From Desulfovibrio sp. (GTDB lineage: Bacteria > Desulfobacterota > Desulfovibrionia > Desulfovibrionales > Desulfovibrionaceae): a stretch of DNA of 23,182 nt. Made by a program: the position numbers and the translations under genes. A model generated the notes under the pieces. The model was not told the origin of the DNA. It saw nothing but the letters and a program-made list of their open reading frames with translations, and did not search any database. Positions 20,991 to 23,182 of the stretch are shown here, piece by piece. The stretch covers positions 1 through 23,182 of the forward strand of contig JAITEY010000076.1 in NCBI GenBank assembly GCA_031281815.1, read 5' to 3'. The first letter of the stretch is position 1. The number at the start of each line of letters is the position of its first letter.

Positions 20991-22462
20991 AAACGCACGC
21001 CGGGGGCAGAGGCGCATCGCCGCGGGATTCGAGCCGCTTTTTCCGTCTGACCTGCGCTCCCGCGCAGACGCCCGCCGTGGAAGCGCTTTTGCGCGCCCAG
21101 GGATTCGTTTTCGACAGCGACCCCGTTCATGCCTCCGCCCGCGTCTTTCTGCACATCCCCTTTACCCCCGGCGCAAGCCTCGCCGCTCGTTTCGGCCTCA
21201 TCTACCTCCAGGACCGCTCGTCCATGCTGCCGCCCCTCGCCCTGGCCCCGGAGCAGGGAGACTGCGTTCTGGATATGTGCGCGAGTCCGGGCGGAAAAAG
21301 CGGCATGCTCGCGCTTGCGGCAGGCAGGACGGGTTTCGTCGCCGCCAACGAGCCCTCCCCCAAACGGCTGGCCGTATTGCGCGCCAACCTGACCGCGCAG
21401 AACCTGCTGTGCTGCGCGACCGCCTCCTGTTCCGGCGAACGCTTTCCCATACCCGCGGGCGGTATTCACCGCATTCTTCTGGATCCCCCGTGCAGCGGAT
21501 GGGGCACGGCGGAAAAGCACCCCGGCATCACCGCACTCTGGCGCGGCGACAAAATCCGGCCCCTGCTTGCCCTGCAGCGCAGGCTCCTGACCCGCGCCGC
21601 CGAACTGCTTTCTCCCGGCGGACGCCTTGTGTATTCCACATGCACCACCAACAGGGAAGAAAACGAGGAACAACTCCGCTTCGCGTGCGACGAACTGGGA
21701 CTTGCCCTGCTGCCTGCAGGCCCGTGCCCGCAGGGTTTTGCCCCGGATGAGCCGGCACAGCCCCGTTTTGCCGGGGTATGGAAGGTGCGCGCCCCGCAGA
21801 TCGGTGACCCCGGCCTCGGCGGACAGGGCTTTTTCGTAGGCTGTCTCGGCAAAAGCGGCGGACCGACGCCGCATCTACGCGCCGACGCGCCTGCTCCCGA
21901 CGCCGGGGCCGGGGATGTCCGCGACGGACACATCGGGGCCGGAGATGCCGGGCCGCTTCGCGGCGCGCTTTCGCAGGGCGCTCGGAACATCGCCTCCCGC
22001 GCGGAGACGCGGCTTGCAACTCCCGCGCTCCCTGCGGGAGCGCGGGACGTCGCCCGCGGACTGCTCGCCGGTCCGTATGTCGACCCGTCGCTGCTGCCTC
22101 CGGGACAGATTCTCCTCGCGGCGCGTGAACTCTATTTTCTCCCCGCGTCCGGGGCAAAGCTGATCGAAGCCGGGCTGCCGCCCGGACTGCGCGGATTTCC
22201 TCTGGGCCGGCTCGGAGCCGGGGGAGAAACGCGCCTCAACCCGCGTCTGCGCGTCCTGATGCCCGCCCCCCGCGACCTCGCCCGGTCCGGCGTGCCGTTC
22301 CTGTCTCCGGACGAGCCGGAGCCCCTGCAGGCGCTGGTGTCCGGACAAGCTTTGCGGGTAGACCCGCGCCTCAAGGAAATCGGCCTGTATTTTCAGGACA
22401 TTCCCCTTTGTCGACTGACTGTGAAGGGAGGCAGGGCGCTGTTGCCCGGCACGCAACGCTGA
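20960..22462 (+). CDS. RsmB/RsmF-type rRNA cytosine-5 methyltransferase
   Basis: From the ATG at 20960 this is 500 aa; a GTG at 20987 in a GTGA overlap with the previous stop would remove nine residues and is equally plausible. The SAM-binding motif is DMCASPGGKS (105-114). The two catalytic cysteines are Cys178 in DPPCSGWG and Cys228 in VYSTCT, the hallmark of the NOL1/NOP2/Sun family. These enzymes methylate C5 of a cytosine in rRNA. A C-terminal domain (about 376-500) with FYLPASGAKLI and LGRLGAGGETRLNP resembles the PUA-like extension of RsmF. Between them, residues about 295-375 form a Gly/Ala/Asp-rich linker containing a strong DNA hairpin. The target site cannot be assigned. Confidence 0.88.
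   Translation: MVAHLSGHTVKTHAGGRGASPRDSSRFFRLTCAPAQTPAVEALLRAQGFVFDSDPVHASARVFLHIPFTPGASLAARFGLIYLQDRSSMLPPLALAPEQGDCVLDMCASPGGKSGMLALAAGRTGFVAANEPSPKRLAVLRANLTAQNLLCCATASCSGERFPIPAGGIHRILLDPPCSGWGTAEKHPGITALWRGDKIRPLLALQRRLLTRAAELLSPGGRLVYSTCTTNREENEEQLRFACDELGLALLPAGPCPQGFAPDEPAQPRFAGVWKVRAPQIGDPGLGGQGFFVGCLGKSGGPTPHLRADAPAPDAGAGDVRDGHIGAGDAGPLRGALSQGARNIASRAETRLATPALPAGARDVARGLLAGPYVDPSLLPPGQILLAARELYFLPASGAKLIEAGLPPGLRGFPLGRLGAGGETRLNPRLRVLMPAPRDLARSGVPFLSPDEPEPLQALVSGQALRVDPRLKEIGLYFQDIPLCRLTVKGGRALLPGTQR
22021..22047. repeat. 12-bp perfect hairpin inside the methyltransferase linker
   Basis: TCCCGCGCTCCC (22021-22032) and its exact complement (22036-22047) flank a 3-base loop. It lies within coding sequence, in the low-complexity linker between the catalytic and C-terminal domains. 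It is the longest perfect short-loop hairpin I find in the window. Confidence 0.75.
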
Positions 22463-22571
22463 ACAGGATGCGTTCTGCAGGAAATATCCGGATTTGCGAT
22501 TTTTCCCGTTTTTGCCTCTGGACGGGCGAAAAAAAATTCTTATTTCTGCCGGGAACGACGATAAAGAAAGA

Positions 22572-22599
22572 ACGGGGCCGGCGCGGCGCGCTTCCCCGT
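22572..22599 (+). promoter_or_regulatory. dnaK leader hairpin
   Basis: ACGGGG (22572-22577) pairs with CCCCGT (22594-22599) around a GC-rich 16-base loop that can itself fold. The hairpin ends about 10 bases before the dnaK ribosome binding site (AGGAGG, 22610-22615). An A-run and AT-rich stretch lie at 22529-22547. I see neither a CIRCE repeat nor a clear sigma-32 promoter. Confidence 0.4.
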
Positions 22600-22619
22600 A
22601 ATCTATGCGAGGAGGCACT

Positions 22620-23182
22620 ATGGGCAAAATAATCGGGATAGATTTGGGAACCACCAACTCCTGTGTTTTCGTCATGGAAGGCAAGGAGGCCAAATGCATA
22701 ACCAACCCTGAGGGAGGGCGCACCACACCCTCCATAGTCGGTTTCACGGACAAGGAACGTCTGGTCGGCGATATTGCCAAGCGCCAGGCCGTGACCAACC
22801 CGACGCGCACCGTCTTCGGCATCAAGCGTCTCATGGGCCGCAAAGCCGATGCCCCGGAAATCCGGGAATGGAAAAAACACAGCCCCTACCGCATTACGGC
22901 CGACAAAAACGGCGACGCAGCCGTTGAAATCGAAGACCGCACGTATACCGCAGCGGAAGTTTCCGCCATGATTCTCGGCAAACTGAAGGCCGACGCAGAA
23001 ACCTACCTGGGCGAGACAGTGAGCGAAGCAGTCATCACCGTGCCCGCCTATTTCAACGATTCACAGCGTCAGGCCACCAAGGACGCCGGACGCATCGCCG
23101 GTCTCGACGTCAAGCGCATCATCAACGAGCCGACAGCCGCTTCCCTGGCCTACGGCTCGGACCGCAAGGCCAACGAAAAAAT
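22620..23182 (+). CDS. dnaK: Chaperone DnaK (Hsp70), N-terminal part (partial)
   Basis: The ATG at 22620 follows AGGAGG by 4 bases. The 187 visible residues open with GKIIGIDLGTTNSCV, the Hsp70 phosphate-1 motif, and continue with GGRTTPSIVGF. They then reach VITVPAYFNDSQRQATKDAG (Hsp70 signature) and IINEPTAASLAYG, all within the ATPase domain. The gene runs off the end of the window, so the substrate-binding domain is not seen. DnaK binds unfolded peptides in the cytoplasm with DnaJ and GrpE. It is separated by 157 bp from the methyltransferase gene and has its own leader, so it probably begins its own transcript. grpE is not immediately upstream as it is in many genomes. Confidence 0.97.
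   Translation, partial: MGKIIGIDLGTTNSCVFVMEGKEAKCITNPEGGRTTPSIVGFTDKERLVGDIAKRQAVTNPTRTVFGIKRLMGRKADAPEIREWKKHSPYRITADKNGDAAVEIEDRTYTAAEVSAMILGKLKADAETYLGETVSEAVITVPAYFNDSQRQATKDAGRIAGLDVKRIINEPTAASLAYGSDRKANEK

Noticed and set aside
22500..22538. Possible terminator after the methyltransferase gene
   Set aside because: CCCGT and ACGGG can pair over a 12-base loop, but the stem is followed by A-rich sequence on either strand, so no T-run is transcribed after it.
1..23182. tRNA, rRNA, CRISPR array, riboswitch
   Set aside because: I looked for T-loop motifs, regularly spaced repeats and known leader motifs and found nothing convincing. A covariance-model scan would be the decisive test.

Overview
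The window is about 23 kb of GC-rich bacterial chromosome with dense coding on both strands. Gene content points to a Gram-negative, anaerobic deltaproteobacterium-like organism, most probably Desulfovibrionaceae. The basis is a C_GCAxxG_C_C-type redox protein next to a molybdopterin-binding protein with a Cys-rich tail, a second S1-repeat protein, hslU followed by an Rrf2 regulator, a DUF47/PiT phosphate pair and dnaK. This placement rests on remembered gene families, not on a search. I see no rRNA, tRNA, CRISPR array, insertion sequence or intact prophage.

Layout. 1-163 is the end of tag (3-methyladenine DNA glycosylase I). 396-1243 (minus) holds a small unknown protein and an excisionase-type helix-turn-helix protein. 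1519-4184 (plus) is a two-gene signalling pair joined by an ATGA overlap. Neither protein has a histidine-kinase ATPase domain, and only one keeps the phospho-accepting His. 4302-6826 (minus) is a secreted, membrane-anchored unknown protein followed by a two-RCK potassium channel. 7072-8886 (plus) is hslU plus an Rrf2 Fe-S regulator. 8887-9184 is non-coding, with palindromes and a GC-rich hairpin element. 9185-10781 (minus) is a molybdopterin-binding protein, a C_GCAxxG_C_C-type protein and, just upstream, a 22-codon leader ORF that copies the start of the molybdopterin gene. 10878-14799 (minus) runs CAP-domain protein, hybrid histidine kinase, DUF721/DciA-like protein, with the last two joined by TGATG.

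15178-18419 (plus) is a probable operon: two TPR-type proteins, then a DUF47 PhoU-like protein overlapping a PiT phosphate transporter. A well-formed promoter lies upstream, face to face with a promoter for the CAP gene. 18596-22462 (plus) holds a five-S1-domain RNA-binding protein, a small protein resembling the N-terminal module of type I-secreted adhesins, and an RsmB/RsmF-type rRNA m5C methyltransferase. dnaK begins at 22620 and runs off the end.

Themes are signalling (three histidine-kinase-like proteins, two of them lacking essential parts), proteostasis (hslU, dnaK), ion and phosphate transport, and RNA/translation factors. The most unusual points are the kinase-like pair without ATPase domains (1519-4184), the start-codon duplication upstream of the molybdopterin-binding gene (10713-10781), the 69-bp-period repeat at 1321-1437 whose changes look codon-like on the minus strand, and the shared -10 region of two opposed promoters near 15005.
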